A DNA stretch of 64,000 bases from Blattabacterium cuenoti (GTDB lineage: Bacteria > Bacteroidota > Bacteroidia > Flavobacteriales > Blattabacteriaceae). The translations under genes were made by a program, and so were the position numbers. Below, one piece after another: positions 1 to 9,034 of the stretch (its first letter is position 1; every line of letters starts with the position of its first letter). The stretch spans positions 374,289 through 438,288 of the forward strand of contig NZ_CP059186.1 of NCBI RefSeq assembly GCF_014251335.1, written 5' to 3'. The notes beneath the pieces are model-generated. The model made no database searches and was not told where the DNA came from. It saw only the letters and a list, made by a program, of their open reading frames with translations.

Positions 1-218
1 ATATCATTGATTATTAAATTCATGCCTGATAAACGAATAACTTCATGTAACTGATGCCTTCTTTCATTTATTACTCCAAAACGAGGCATAAATATACGTA
101 CATCGTTTCCTATTGATTGCATAAATTTAGTGGCTTTCAATACCGATAAAGATATCGAATTCTCTGAAGAAAAGGGAAATAAATCAGAAGAAACATATAA
201 TATACGTTTACCTGTCAT
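1..218 (-). CDS. glgA: Glycogen synthase, N-terminal part (cut by window edge)
   Basis: Only the first 72 codons are inside the window; the gene runs off position 1. The ATG is the complement of 216-218. The protein opens with MTGKRILYVSSDLFPFSSEN and then has an MPRFGVINERRHQLHEVIRL stretch, which is characteristic of the Bacteroidota glycogen/starch synthase family (GT5). These enzymes transfer glucose from ADP- or UDP-glucose to a growing alpha-1,4-glucan in the cytoplasm. The family assignment rests on N-terminal similarity as I recall it; the catalytic regions lie outside the window. The gene is divergent from rnr, with 126 bp between the start codons. Confidence 0.8.
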   Translation of the reverse strand, partial: MTGKRILYVSSDLFPFSSENSISLSVLKATKFMQSIGNDVRIFMPRFGVINERRHQLHEVIRLSGMNLIIND

Positions 219-266
219 CTTAGAGTTATTTTTATTTTTTATATATAGTAAAAAAACGGATCATTG

Positions 267-274
267 CAAATATA
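267..274 (-). promoter_or_regulatory. Candidate -7 element for glgA
   Basis: Read on the minus strand this is TATATTTG followed by CA, an exact match to the Bacteroidota -7 consensus TAnnTTTG, 48 bp upstream of the glgA start. No convincing -33 TTTG lies 19 bp further upstream, so this is a motif match only. Confidence 0.35.
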
Positions 275-344
275 ATAAATAATATCCTAAGTTTAATAAC
301 AAGTATCTAAAAATCTATAGTTTATAGATAGATATGTTTTTATC

Positions 345-2282
345 ATGAAAAAAGAAAGAAAAATAAAAAAAAAACATTATAATAATTTATCCACAGGATT
401 TATTAATGTAACTAGTCATGGATATGCATTTGTTCATATCAACGAATTTAAAAAAGATATTTTTATTCCAAAACATAAAACGAATAGAGCTTTAGAAGGT
501 GATTTAGTAAAAGTTAGATTTTCCTTTACGAAGAAAGGAATGAAAATGGAAGGAGAGGTACTAAAAATAATCAAAAGAAAAACTAAAAAATTTATTGGCA
601 TATTAAAACTTGACGTTCAATCTAAATATGGAATTGTACATAATCATAATATTCATGTAGATATATTAATCCCCATACAAAAATTGGAAAATAGCCATCA
701 CAATGATAAAGTATTAGTTCAAATCATATCATGGCCTAAAAAATTTAAAAATCCTTTTGGAAAAATCGTAAAAGTATTTGGATCTTCTGGGGAATATAAA
801 ACAGAAATTTCTTCTTTATTGGAAGAATATGGAATATCGTATAAATTTTCCAAAAAAATTGAAAATGAAGCTAATAAAATTTTTTCCCAAAAAAATTTAG
901 ACATGAACTTGAGAAGAGACATGCGAGATGTCAATACTTTTACTATAGACCCTTTGAATGCAAAAGATTTTGATGATGCTCTTTCAATCAGAAAATTGAA
1001 CTTTGATACTTGGGAAATAGGAGTGCATATATCTGATGTTTCTCATTATATAAAAGAAGGAAGTTTATTAGATCAAGAAGCATATTATCGTGCTACATCT
1101 ATTTATTTTGTCGGAGAGGTGATTCCTATGTTTCCTACAATATTATCTAATGATCTATGCTCTCTACAACCAAAAAAAGATAAATTAAGTTTTTCCTATA
1201 TTTTTAATATAAATAATCAAGGAAAAATATTGAATAATTGGTTTGGAAAAACTATAATACAATCTAACAAAAAATTTACATATGATGAAGTTCAGTGTAT
1301 TATAGATCAAAAAAAAGGAGACTATTATGAAGAGATTTACACATTATTTTTGTTTTCTAAAATATTAATTCGAAATCGGTTAAAAAATGGAGGAATTTAT
1401 CTAGAAAAAGTAGAAGTAAAATTTCATTTAGATGAGGAAAATAATCCAATATCTTTACATATGGAAAAAAACAATGATGCACATCGTTTAATTGAAGAAT
1501 TTATGTTATTAACAAATCGAAAAATTTCAGAATTTGTTAGCTTAAATTTAGATGGAGCTCCTTCTAATAAACTTTATATTTATAGAGTACATGATGTACC
1601 TGATTTTCAGAAAATTTTCTTTCTTAAAAAAGTTATAGAACCTTTAGGTTATTTTTTAGATTTAAAAAATATAAAAATCTCTATTAATCATTTACTAAAA
1701 AAGATTAAAGGAAAACCAGAACAAAATATAATTGAAAATTTAATTCTTCGTGCCATGAGTAAAGCCAAATATTCCACAAAAAATATAGGTCATTATGGTT
1801 TGTCTTTCATCTATTATACTCATTTTACTTCTCCCATAAGAAGATATTCAGATATAATAGCACATCGTTTATTATATTATTATTTAACGAATAAAAATGA
1901 AGAATACAAGTTAAAAACAATAGAATTTTATGAAAAACAATCTCAACATTGCAGTTATAAAGAACGTTTAGCTATAGATGCAGAAAGAGATTTTCTAAAA
2001 TATATACAAGTTAAATATATAAAAAAATTTATAGGAAAAGAATTTGATGGGATTATTACTGGATTTACTGATTGGAGCGTTTATATTGATTTACTATTAT
2101 TTCAAACTGAAGGAATGGTAAGGTTACGTGATATTAAAGAAGATTCTTATGTTCTGAATTCAAATAATTATAGTATCATTGGGAAAAAAAAAAGGAAAAT
2201 TTATCATTTAGGAGATAAAGTAAGAGTAAAGCTTATTAACGTCAATATGGAAAAAAAACAAATTATCCTTACTTGGATATAA
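345..2282 (+). CDS. rnr: Ribonuclease R (RNase II family 3'-5' exoribonuclease)
   Basis: 645-residue exoribonuclease that degrades structured RNA processively from the 3' end. Visible in order: a lysine-rich N-terminus; a cold-shock-like OB region at about residues 15-75; the RNB catalytic domain with IDPLNAKDFDDALSI at 201-215, whose aspartates bind the metals; the conserved segment HFTSPIRRYSDIIAHRLL near 490-507; and a C-terminal S1 domain from about 560. Typical Bacteroidota RNase R is, from memory, about 70-90 residues longer because of an N-terminal winged-helix region that is absent here. The start follows a short AT-rich spacer. The gene converges with coaD, with 6 bp between the stop codons. 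Confidence 0.93.
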   Translation: MKKERKIKKKHYNNLSTGFINVTSHGYAFVHINEFKKDIFIPKHKTNRALEGDLVKVRFSFTKKGMKMEGEVLKIIKRKTKKFIGILKLDVQSKYGIVHNHNIHVDILIPIQKLENSHHNDKVLVQIISWPKKFKNPFGKIVKVFGSSGEYKTEISSLLEEYGISYKFSKKIENEANKIFSQKNLDMNLRRDMRDVNTFTIDPLNAKDFDDALSIRKLNFDTWEIGVHISDVSHYIKEGSLLDQEAYYRATSIYFVGEVIPMFPTILSNDLCSLQPKKDKLSFSYIFNINNQGKILNNWFGKTIIQSNKKFTYDEVQCIIDQKKGDYYEEIYTLFLFSKILIRNRLKNGGIYLEKVEVKFHLDEENNPISLHMEKNNDAHRLIEEFMLLTNRKISEFVSLNLDGAPSNKLYIYRVHDVPDFQKIFFLKKVIEPLGYFLDLKNIKISINHLLKKIKGKPEQNIIENLILRAMSKAKYSTKNIGHYGLSFIYYTHFTSPIRRYSDIIAHRLLYYYLTNKNEEYKLKTIEFYEKQSQHCSYKERLAIDAERDFLKYIQVKYIKKFIGKEFDGIITGFTDWSVYIDLLLFQTEGMVRLRDIKEDSYVLNSNNYSIIGKKKRKIYHLGDKVRVKLINVNMEKKQIILTWI

Positions 2283-2288
2283 ATAAAT

Positions 2289-2759
2289 TTATATTCTAAC
2301 TGTAGAAGGGACAAATATAGTATAATCTCCTCCATTTTTTATAACGTCTCTTACAATATAAGAACTAATATGAGATTTTTCATAAGAAGAGAAAAGATAA
2401 ACAGTTTCAATAACATGTTTTTTATATAATTCTTTATTAGCAATAAATATATTTTTTTCAAATTCAAAATCTAATTGATTTCGAATGCCTCTTAATAAAA
2501 ATTTAGCTTTTTTTTTTATACAAAAAGAAATAGTTAATCCGTTAAATGAATCAATTTCTATTTTTTGTGATAAACCTAAAAAAGTTTTTTGTATCCACTT
2601 TTTTCTCTTTTTAAGAGAAAACATATTTTTTTTTTCAAAATTTTTTCCAATAGCTATAATAATTTTATCAAATAAATTTAAAGCTCTAAGAATAATATCA
2701 TAATGTCCTAAAGTAATGGGATCAAAAGATCCAGGAAATACTGCTATTTTTTTATTCAT
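2289..2759 (-). CDS. coaD: Phosphopantetheine adenylyltransferase
   Basis: Penultimate step of coenzyme A synthesis: transfers AMP from ATP to 4'-phosphopantetheine to give dephospho-CoA. The protein begins MNKKIAVFPGSFDPITLGHY, the nucleotidyltransferase signature with the GHxD/Y-type ATP site. LLRGIRNQLDFEFE and a C-terminal ISSYIVRDVIKNGG segment are both family hallmarks. I start at the ATG at 2757-2759, directly before KKIAVFPGS; a reading frame open further upstream (to 2789) adds ten unconserved residues. Length of 156 residues is normal. It is divergent from ricT with about 80 bp between starts. Confidence 0.93.
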   Translation of the reverse strand: MNKKIAVFPGSFDPITLGHYDIILRALNLFDKIIIAIGKNFEKKNMFSLKKRKKWIQKTFLGLSQKIEIDSFNGLTISFCIKKKAKFLLRGIRNQLDFEFEKNIFIANKELYKKHVIETVYLFSSYEKSHISSYIVRDVIKNGGDYTIFVPSTVRI

Positions 2760-2838
2760 AATAAATATATTTTTTACTATAATAAACAAAGTAAAAAAAC
2801 ATAATTTATTTTTGCTTCTGCAACTTATTATTATAATA

Positions 2839-3885
2839 ATGAATAAATCATGTTCCGATTGTTTAAATAAATGTGCAAAAAAAGAAAATATTATTCAAGA
2901 AAAACGATGTTACAAACCTAATACATTGGATTGGTTATCCAATATTCAATCTCCTTTTGAATATCAAAAATATGATATTGTAGAAATACAATTTAAAAAT
3001 GATAGAAAAGAATTTTTTTTTAATCAAGAAAAAATATTCCTTAATCAAGGAGACATTGTTACTGTAGAAGCAAAATCAGATATAGGATATGACATAGGTA
3101 TAGTTTATTTGACTGGAGAATTGGTCCAATTACAAATAAGAAATCAAAGTATTAACTCAAATACTTTTAAAAAAATATACAGAAAATCAACATATAAAGA
3201 AATAAATATTTGGAAATCTTTTAAAAGAAAAGAATTTACAACTCTTTTAAAAGCTAAAAAAATTGCAAAAAATTTAAATCTTTCTATGAAAATTAGTGAT
3301 GTAGAATATCAAGGAGATGGAGAAAAAGCTATTTTTTATTATACAGCTGAAAACAGAGTTGATTTTAGAAAATTGGTTAAAGAATTTGCTTTTTATTTTC
3401 ATACACGTATAGAAATGCGTCAAATAGGATATAGACAAGAAGCGGCAAAAATTGGTGGAATCGGTTCTTGCGGTAGGGAACTTTGTTGTTCCACTTGGTT
3501 AAAAAATTTTAAAAGTGTAACAACTAATTCAGCAAGATATCAACAACTTTCCATTAATATTCAAAAATTAACAGGACAATGTAGTAAATTAAAATGTTGT
3601 TTGAATTATGAATTAGATGCTTACTTAGATGCTATAAAAAATTTTCCGGATTTTAACAGTAAAATTCATACAGAAAAAGGAATTGCTCAATGTATGAAAA
3701 TTGATGTTTTTAAACAGGAAATGTGGTTTTCTTATGTTAAGACCCCTAATACTTGGTTTAGAATAAAAGTAAAAAAAATTAAAGATATTTTAGAAAAAAA
3801 TAAAATATCACCTCCTTTAGAGGAATTATCAACTATCAATATCATTCAAAAAACAGAATTAACATTTAAAGATTTATCTATATAA
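2839..3885 (+). CDS. ricT: PSP1-domain protein, RicT/YaaT-like
   Basis: 348 residues. The PSP1 domain lies in the middle, and the conserved paired-cysteine segments GSCGRELCCSTW (about residue 210) and GQCSKLKCCLNYE (about 247) follow. The N-terminus carries three further cysteines (C5, C8, C12). In Bacillus, RicT belongs to the RicAFT complex, which carries Fe-S clusters and acts with RNase Y on RNA maturation; the role in Bacteroidota is not known to me. I chose the ATG at 2839 because the upstream 41 residues of the open frame overlap coaD and look unconserved. The gene is 13 bp upstream of the PBP gene. In free-living Flavobacteria I recall gldH lying between the two; it is absent here. 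Confidence 0.82.
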   Translation: MNKSCSDCLNKCAKKENIIQEKRCYKPNTLDWLSNIQSPFEYQKYDIVEIQFKNDRKEFFFNQEKIFLNQGDIVTVEAKSDIGYDIGIVYLTGELVQLQIRNQSINSNTFKKIYRKSTYKEINIWKSFKRKEFTTLLKAKKIAKNLNLSMKISDVEYQGDGEKAIFYYTAENRVDFRKLVKEFAFYFHTRIEMRQIGYRQEAAKIGGIGSCGRELCCSTWLKNFKSVTTNSARYQQLSINIQKLTGQCSKLKCCLNYELDAYLDAIKNFPDFNSKIHTEKGIAQCMKIDVFKQEMWFSYVKTPNTWFRIKVKKIKDILEKNKISPPLEELSTINIIQKTELTFKDLSI

Positions 3886-3898
3886 AATAATTTTATAC

Positions 3899-6205
3899 GT
3901 GTATAAAAAAAGTATAAAAATAAATTCTTATTTCATTAGACTTATTTTTTATTTTTGGTTTTTATTTATTATAGGAATAAGTATTATCATTAGTATTTTT
4001 TATGCAGCTTCTAAAGGTTATTTAGGTACTTTACCTAGTACTAAGGATATAGAAAATCCTGGAATGAAAGTAGGATCAGAAGTATATGATTCTAATGGAA
4101 TATTATTGGGTAGATTTTTTTCCGAAAATAGAACTTTAGTTAATTATAAACAACTTCCAAAAAATCTTGTAAATGCACTCCTTGCGAAAGAAGATATTCG
4201 TTTTAAATATCATTCTGGAATAGATGCTAAATCTTTTCTTAGAGCAATTCTTTCTTTAGGAAAAAAAGGAGGAGGAAGTACCATTTCACAACAGTTGGCT
4301 AAACTTCTTTTTACAGGACCATCTGCAAAAAATAAATTAGAAAGAATTCATCAAAAACTTTTAGAATGGGTAATGGCTATTGAATTAGAAAAACGTTATA
4401 CAAAGGAAGAAATTATTACTATGTATTATAATAAATTTGATTTTTTGTATAACGCAAAAGGAATAGAAACTGCAGCTCATACTTATTTTAATAAAAAAGT
4501 TTCTGACCTAAATTTAGGAGAATGTGCTGTATTAGTTGGAATGCTAGAAAATCCTTCTTTATATAATCCAAAAAATTATCCTTATAGAGCTAAAAAACAA
4601 AGGAATTTGGTTTTACGTCAAATGAGAAAATATAATTTATTAAATACACATAAATATAAAAAAGAGTTAGAAAAACCTGTAGAAATAAATTTTAAAATAC
4701 AAAAAAAAGACTTTGAGTTACTTACTTATTATGGTGAATTCTTAAAAAAAGAAATACAAGAAGCTTTAGAAGAACATGAAAAAAAAACTGGACAAAAACT
4801 TAATCTTTATTCTAGTGGATTAAAAATATATACATCTATTGATGCTAAAATGCAAAATTATGCAGAGGAAGCAGTAAAAAAACATCTCAGTAAATTACAA
4901 ATTTTATTTAATCGTTTTCAAAAAACGAATAAAAATGCTCCATTTTTAAATATTACTCCGGAAAAAACAAAAAGAATCCTGATATCTGCTATGCACAGAA
5001 CTTCTCTTTACCAAGATTTAAGACAAAAAGGGTTAACAGAAGAAAAAATTGTAAAAGAATTTCAAAAACCACAATTAATCAAATTATTTACTTGGAAGGG
5101 ATCGAAAAAAGTATTTATGTCTCCATGGGATTTTATTCGGTATCAAAAAAGTATTATTCAAGCAGGCATGTTATCCGTGGAATCTTCTACTGGATTTATT
5201 AAAGCATGGGTAGGAGGAATAGATTTTAATTATTTTCAATATGATCATGTCGCACAAACACAACGTCAGGTCGGTTCTGTTTTTAAACCTATTTTATATG
5301 CGGCAGCTATTAATGAGTTACATTATAATCCTTGTACAAAAATCTCAAATGAAAAATTTCATTTGGGAAAATGGAGCCCTAGAAACTCTAATGGAAAATA
5401 CGGAGGGACTCTTACTTTAAAAGATGGTTTAGCTTTTTCCATTAATACAATTTCAGCTCGTTTAATATCCCAAATGACTCCAGGTCCAGTAATTAATTTA
5501 GCAAAAAAAATGGGTATAGTATCTATAATACCTGAACATCCATCTATTGCGCTTGGTTCTGCTGATTTAACTTTATATGAAATGACAGGAGCATTCAATA
5601 CATTCACTAATTATGGAATTTATTTTAAACCCTCTATTTTAGTAAAAATAGAGGATGAAAATGGAAATTTAATTAAAGAACATGTAGATCTTAGTAGAAG
5701 ACAAGTTTTTAGTGAAGAAGTAGGGTATATGATGTTAAAACTAATGCAAGGAGTCGTTCAATATGGGACAGCAAAAAGGTTACAATCGTACAATCTTACA
5801 GGAGATATAGCTGGGAAAACAGGGACTACTAATGAAAATTCAGATGGATGGTTTATAGGAATGATTCCTAATTTAACCACTGGTGTTTGGGTAGGATGGG
5901 AGGATAGATTTTCTCATTTTGAGAATATTAAACTTGGACAAGGAGCAAATATGGCTTTACCTATATGGGCATATTACATGAAAAGTTTGTATAGAGATAT
6001 TAATTTAATTTATCATGATAAATTATTGTTTCACAAACCTAAAAATTATCAATCTAATTGGGATCATTGTAATGAAATTCATCTCAAAGAAGAAAACGTA
6101 ATTAATGAAGAAAAAAAAGAGGAAGAAAAAAATTCTTTAAAAGAAGAAATTATAGATTACGATGGTAAGTTAAACTTAGAAAACAACAAAGATTATGATA
6201 AATAA
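3899..6205 (+). CDS. mrcA: Class A penicillin-binding protein (transglycosylase/transpeptidase)
   Basis: Bifunctional peptidoglycan synthase anchored in the inner membrane, 768 residues. One N-terminal membrane segment (about 12-38); GT51 glycosyltransferase domain with AKEDIRFKYHSGID near 97 and GGGSTISQQLAKLLF near 123; transpeptidase domain with the active-site serine in QVGSVFKP near 455, a Ser-x-Asn motif SIN near 514, and KTGTTN near 638. The C-terminus is a charged Glu/Lys tail. The start is GTG; no ATG is found before the membrane segment. All catalytic motifs are intact, so the symbiont appears to keep peptidoglycan polymerisation. Likely co-transcribed with ricT and the following dehydrogenase. 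Confidence 0.92.
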   Translation: MYKKSIKINSYFIRLIFYFWFLFIIGISIIISIFYAASKGYLGTLPSTKDIENPGMKVGSEVYDSNGILLGRFFSENRTLVNYKQLPKNLVNALLAKEDIRFKYHSGIDAKSFLRAILSLGKKGGGSTISQQLAKLLFTGPSAKNKLERIHQKLLEWVMAIELEKRYTKEEIITMYYNKFDFLYNAKGIETAAHTYFNKKVSDLNLGECAVLVGMLENPSLYNPKNYPYRAKKQRNLVLRQMRKYNLLNTHKYKKELEKPVEINFKIQKKDFELLTYYGEFLKKEIQEALEEHEKKTGQKLNLYSSGLKIYTSIDAKMQNYAEEAVKKHLSKLQILFNRFQKTNKNAPFLNITPEKTKRILISAMHRTSLYQDLRQKGLTEEKIVKEFQKPQLIKLFTWKGSKKVFMSPWDFIRYQKSIIQAGMLSVESSTGFIKAWVGGIDFNYFQYDHVAQTQRQVGSVFKPILYAAAINELHYNPCTKISNEKFHLGKWSPRNSNGKYGGTLTLKDGLAFSINTISARLISQMTPGPVINLAKKMGIVSIIPEHPSIALGSADLTLYEMTGAFNTFTNYGIYFKPSILVKIEDENGNLIKEHVDLSRRQVFSEEVGYMMLKLMQGVVQYGTAKRLQSYNLTGDIAGKTGTTNENSDGWFIGMIPNLTTGVWVGWEDRFSHFENIKLGQGANMALPIWAYYMKSLYRDINLIYHDKLLFHKPKNYQSNWDHCNEIHLKEENVINEEKKEEEKNSLKEEIIDYDGKLNLENNKDYDK

Positions 6206-6212
6206 ATAGTAT

Positions 6213-7169
6213 ATGATAAAAAAAATATTAATATTGGATAAAAATCATCCTTTTATTATATATAAGTTAAAAAAAGAAGGATTTATTTGTGATGAAAATT
6301 ACAAGGACTCAACAGATAAAATTGATATATCGTCATATGATGGTATTATTTTAAGAAGTAGGTTAAAAATAGATAAAAAATTTATTGAAAAAGCTACAAA
6401 ATTGAAGTTTATAGCTCGAATTGGATCTGGAACAGAAAATATAGATAAAGATTGTGCTATAAAAAAAGGAATAACTTTAATTTCTTCTCCAGAAGGAAAT
6501 AAAGACGCGGTAGCAGAACATGCTATAGGTATGTTACTATGTATGATGAATCATATTATTCGTTCACACCAACAAATAATTACAAAAAAAAAATGGAGTA
6601 GAGAGATGAATAGAGGAATAGAAATTATGGGAAAAACAATAGGAATTATTGGATATGGAAATACAGGAAAGGCTTTTGCAAAAAAATTATCAGGTTTTGA
6701 TGCTAAAATATTATGTTATGATATCCTACCTAAAGTAGGAGATATTTATGGAAAACAAGTAAATATGAATACGATTTTTAAAAAATCAGATGTAGTGAGT
6801 TTACACGTACCTTATACACAGAAAACAAAAGGAATGATAAATTATAATTTTATAAAAAAATTTTGCAAACCTTTTTATTTTATAAATACTTCTCGTGGAG
6901 GGTGTGTAATTACAAGTCATTTAGCGGAAGCATTAAAAAATAGAAAAATATATGGAGCATGTTTAGATGTTTTAGAATATGAAAATTTTTCCTATAGTGA
7001 TATTTTAAGCCAACAGAAACTTACCAAAAGTTTTCTTTATCTTATTCATTCTAATAAAGTGATATTAACACCACATATTGCAGGATGGACTAAAGAATCA
7101 AAATATAAAATGGATAAAAAAATTGTAGAAAAAATCATTTTTTTAAATCATAAACTAAATACAACATAA
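6213..7169 (+). CDS. serA: D-3-phosphoglycerate dehydrogenase-like 2-hydroxyacid dehydrogenase
   Basis: 318 residues of the D-isomer-specific 2-hydroxyacid dehydrogenase family, probably oxidising 3-phosphoglycerate as the first step of serine synthesis. The Rossmann motif GYGNTG sits near residue 146. The catalytic Arg is in INTSRGG, the acidic partner in LDVLEYE, and the catalytic His in LTPHIAG near the C-terminus. There is no C-terminal ACT domain, so no serine feedback module. Serine would feed cysE/cysK nearby. Substrate specificity is inferred from context and length; another hydroxyacid is possible. It starts 7 bp after the PBP stop. Confidence 0.75.
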   Translation: MIKKILILDKNHPFIIYKLKKEGFICDENYKDSTDKIDISSYDGIILRSRLKIDKKFIEKATKLKFIARIGSGTENIDKDCAIKKGITLISSPEGNKDAVAEHAIGMLLCMMNHIIRSHQQIITKKKWSREMNRGIEIMGKTIGIIGYGNTGKAFAKKLSGFDAKILCYDILPKVGDIYGKQVNMNTIFKKSDVVSLHVPYTQKTKGMINYNFIKKFCKPFYFINTSRGGCVITSHLAEALKNRKIYGACLDVLEYENFSYSDILSQQKLTKSFLYLIHSNKVILTPHIAGWTKESKYKMDKKIVEKIIFLNHKLNTT

Positions 7170-7219
7170 TTTTAATACGATATTATATAAAATTATAATA
7201 TTATATATCATATGAATAA

Positions 7220-7248
7220 ATATATTCTTATTCAGAATAAGTATATAT
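7220..7248. terminator. Inverted repeat between convergent serA and cysJ
   Basis: A 14-base arm (7220-7233) and its near-perfect complement (7235-7248), 13 of 14 matching around one central base. It lies in the 190-bp spacer where serA and cysJ converge, so it may act as a bidirectional terminator. It is AT-rich and has no clean T-run, hence the low confidence. Confidence 0.35.
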
Positions 7249-7360
7249 TATTTATATAAAAAAAAAGAAAAGTCCTAACAAAAATTAATTCGGAAATTAT
7301 TTTTAATTACATTTTTTATTTTGTAATAAAGTCATATTTTTATTATTCAATAATTAAAAT

Positions 7361-9034
7361 TCAGTATACATCTTTTAAGTATCTTCCTTCTTTTTTCATT
7401 TTGTTTATAAAAAGTTTTGAATCACATTTTCCTACTTTCTCTATCACTTGACAAATCATTTTTTCTACATCTAGACTCATAGGAATTTTATTTCCACAAA
7501 GATAAACATAGGCTCCATTTTTGATCCAAGAAAAAAATTCTATTTTATTTTCCCATATTTTATTCTGCACATAAACTTTTTTTTCCTGGTCTCTAGAAAA
7601 AGAGAAATTAACACGATGAAGAATTCCTTTTATTTTCCAATTTTGGATTTCTGTTTGATATAAAAAATTTTTATGAAAGTGTTGATCTCCAAAAAATAAC
7701 CAATTTTTACCCGTTGCTTTTGTTGCTTCTCTTTCATATAAAAAAGAGCGAAAAGGAGCAATTCCAGTACCGGGGCCAATAAGAATTATATCCTTATCTG
7801 GATTGGGTAATTTAAATATTCGATTTTTATAAATGAAAAAAAATAATTTATATCCTATTTTAAGTTTAGATAAAAAATCGGAACAATGACCATATACAGT
7901 ATTTCCATTTAATAGAAAACGATGACGAGATACAGTAATATGTATTTCGTTTCCATGAGTTGTAGGAGAAGAAGAAATAGAATAGAGTCTAGGTTTTATA
8001 GGTTCCATAATTTTTATCAAATCTTTTAAAGAATATTTATTTTCTATAGGAAATTTTGTTAAAAGATCAACAAGTTTCCATTTATAATTTAAAAAAACAT
8101 TTTTATCTTTCGATAAAGAAGAATATTTTTTCAAAAAATTTTCCGATAAAGAAAGAATATTTAGATTTTTCTTAAAAAGATCAAATATTTTATTTTTTTC
8201 TTCGTTTTCATATCTTTCGAGTTCTTTTTTCTTATTTTTATTGATATATTCTATAATGTTATTCACTTCTCTATAAGGGTTTTCTGGAAAAATACCTATA
8301 GAATCCCCAGGAGAATATTTAATTTTATTTTTAACGTAAATTTCAATATGATGAATTTCTTTATCAGATTCTCTTTCTTGATCATTTAAAATTATATTAT
8401 TTGAAATATATCCGGAAATTTTCCGGTTTCTATTTTCCGTATTTATTCCATATTTTTTTTTTTTTAAAAAATTTATAATTTCGGAAAACCATTTGTATCC
8501 CTGATTTTCATAATCAACATCGCATTTATATAATGGAACAATTCTTTTCGCCCCTATATCATGTAAACGTTTATCTATATCGACTCCTGCTTTACAAAAA
8601 TAAGTATAAGATTTATCTCCCAATGCCAATACGCTATATTTCATATTTTTTAGGAAAATATTTTTATTATGATGAATAAAATCAAAAAAAGATTTTGCAG
8701 AAGAAGGGGGCTCTCCTTCCCCATGCGTACTCATTATGATGAAAAAATAATCTTCTTTTTCTAAATCTTTCAAGCAATATTGATCTAAATCGATTAATTT
8801 TATTTGTAATTTTTCTTTTTTTACTTTTTGATAGATATCAAATGCTAAATTTTTTGCGTTTCCTGTTTCCGTTCCATAAACTAATGTAATTTTCTGTTCC
8901 TCTTTTTTTTTTGTAAATTTTTTAATATTATTCTTTAAGAATCCAGACATATAACCACACATCCATATAATTTCTTCTTGAGAAGATTCTTGTATTAACT
9001 TAAAAAATGTTTTATTATTTGGTTCAGATAACAT
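7361..9034 (-). CDS. cysJ: Sulfite reductase flavoprotein subunit (CysJ-like)
   Basis: Diflavin reductase that passes electrons from NADPH through FAD and FMN to the sulfite reductase hemoprotein. Visible: FMN-binding flavodoxin domain with VYGTETGNAKNLA and STHGEGEPPSSAKSF, then LGDKSYTYFCKAG; FAD domain with RLYSISSSP; NADPH site IGPGTGIAPFRSFLYER; and the C-terminus EGRYLKDVY typical of the family. I start at the ATG at 9032-9034 (MLSEPNNKTFF), which gives 557 residues; the frame is open to 9082. The partner hemoprotein gene (cysI) is not beside it. The upstream neighbour is a 0.5-kb spacer with no intact gene. Confidence 0.88.
   Translation of the reverse strand: MLSEPNNKTFFKLIQESSQEEIIWMCGYMSGFLKNNIKKFTKKKEEQKITLVYGTETGNAKNLAFDIYQKVKKEKLQIKLIDLDQYCLKDLEKEDYFFIIMSTHGEGEPPSSAKSFFDFIHHNKNIFLKNMKYSVLALGDKSYTYFCKAGVDIDKRLHDIGAKRIVPLYKCDVDYENQGYKWFSEIINFLKKKKYGINTENRNRKISGYISNNIILNDQERESDKEIHHIEIYVKNKIKYSPGDSIGIFPENPYREVNNIIEYINKNKKKELERYENEEKNKIFDLFKKNLNILSLSENFLKKYSSLSKDKNVFLNYKWKLVDLLTKFPIENKYSLKDLIKIMEPIKPRLYSISSSPTTHGNEIHITVSRHRFLLNGNTVYGHCSDFLSKLKIGYKLFFFIYKNRIFKLPNPDKDIILIGPGTGIAPFRSFLYEREATKATGKNWLFFGDQHFHKNFLYQTEIQNWKIKGILHRVNFSFSRDQEKKVYVQNKIWENKIEFFSWIKNGAYVYLCGNKIPMSLDVEKMICQVIEKVGKCDSKLFINKMKKEGRYLKDVY

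Noticed and set aside
2716..2838. 41-codon upstream extension of ricT
   Set aside because: It overlaps coaD and its leader and reads as low-complexity hydrophobic sequence; the ATG at 2839 precedes the conserved cysteines.
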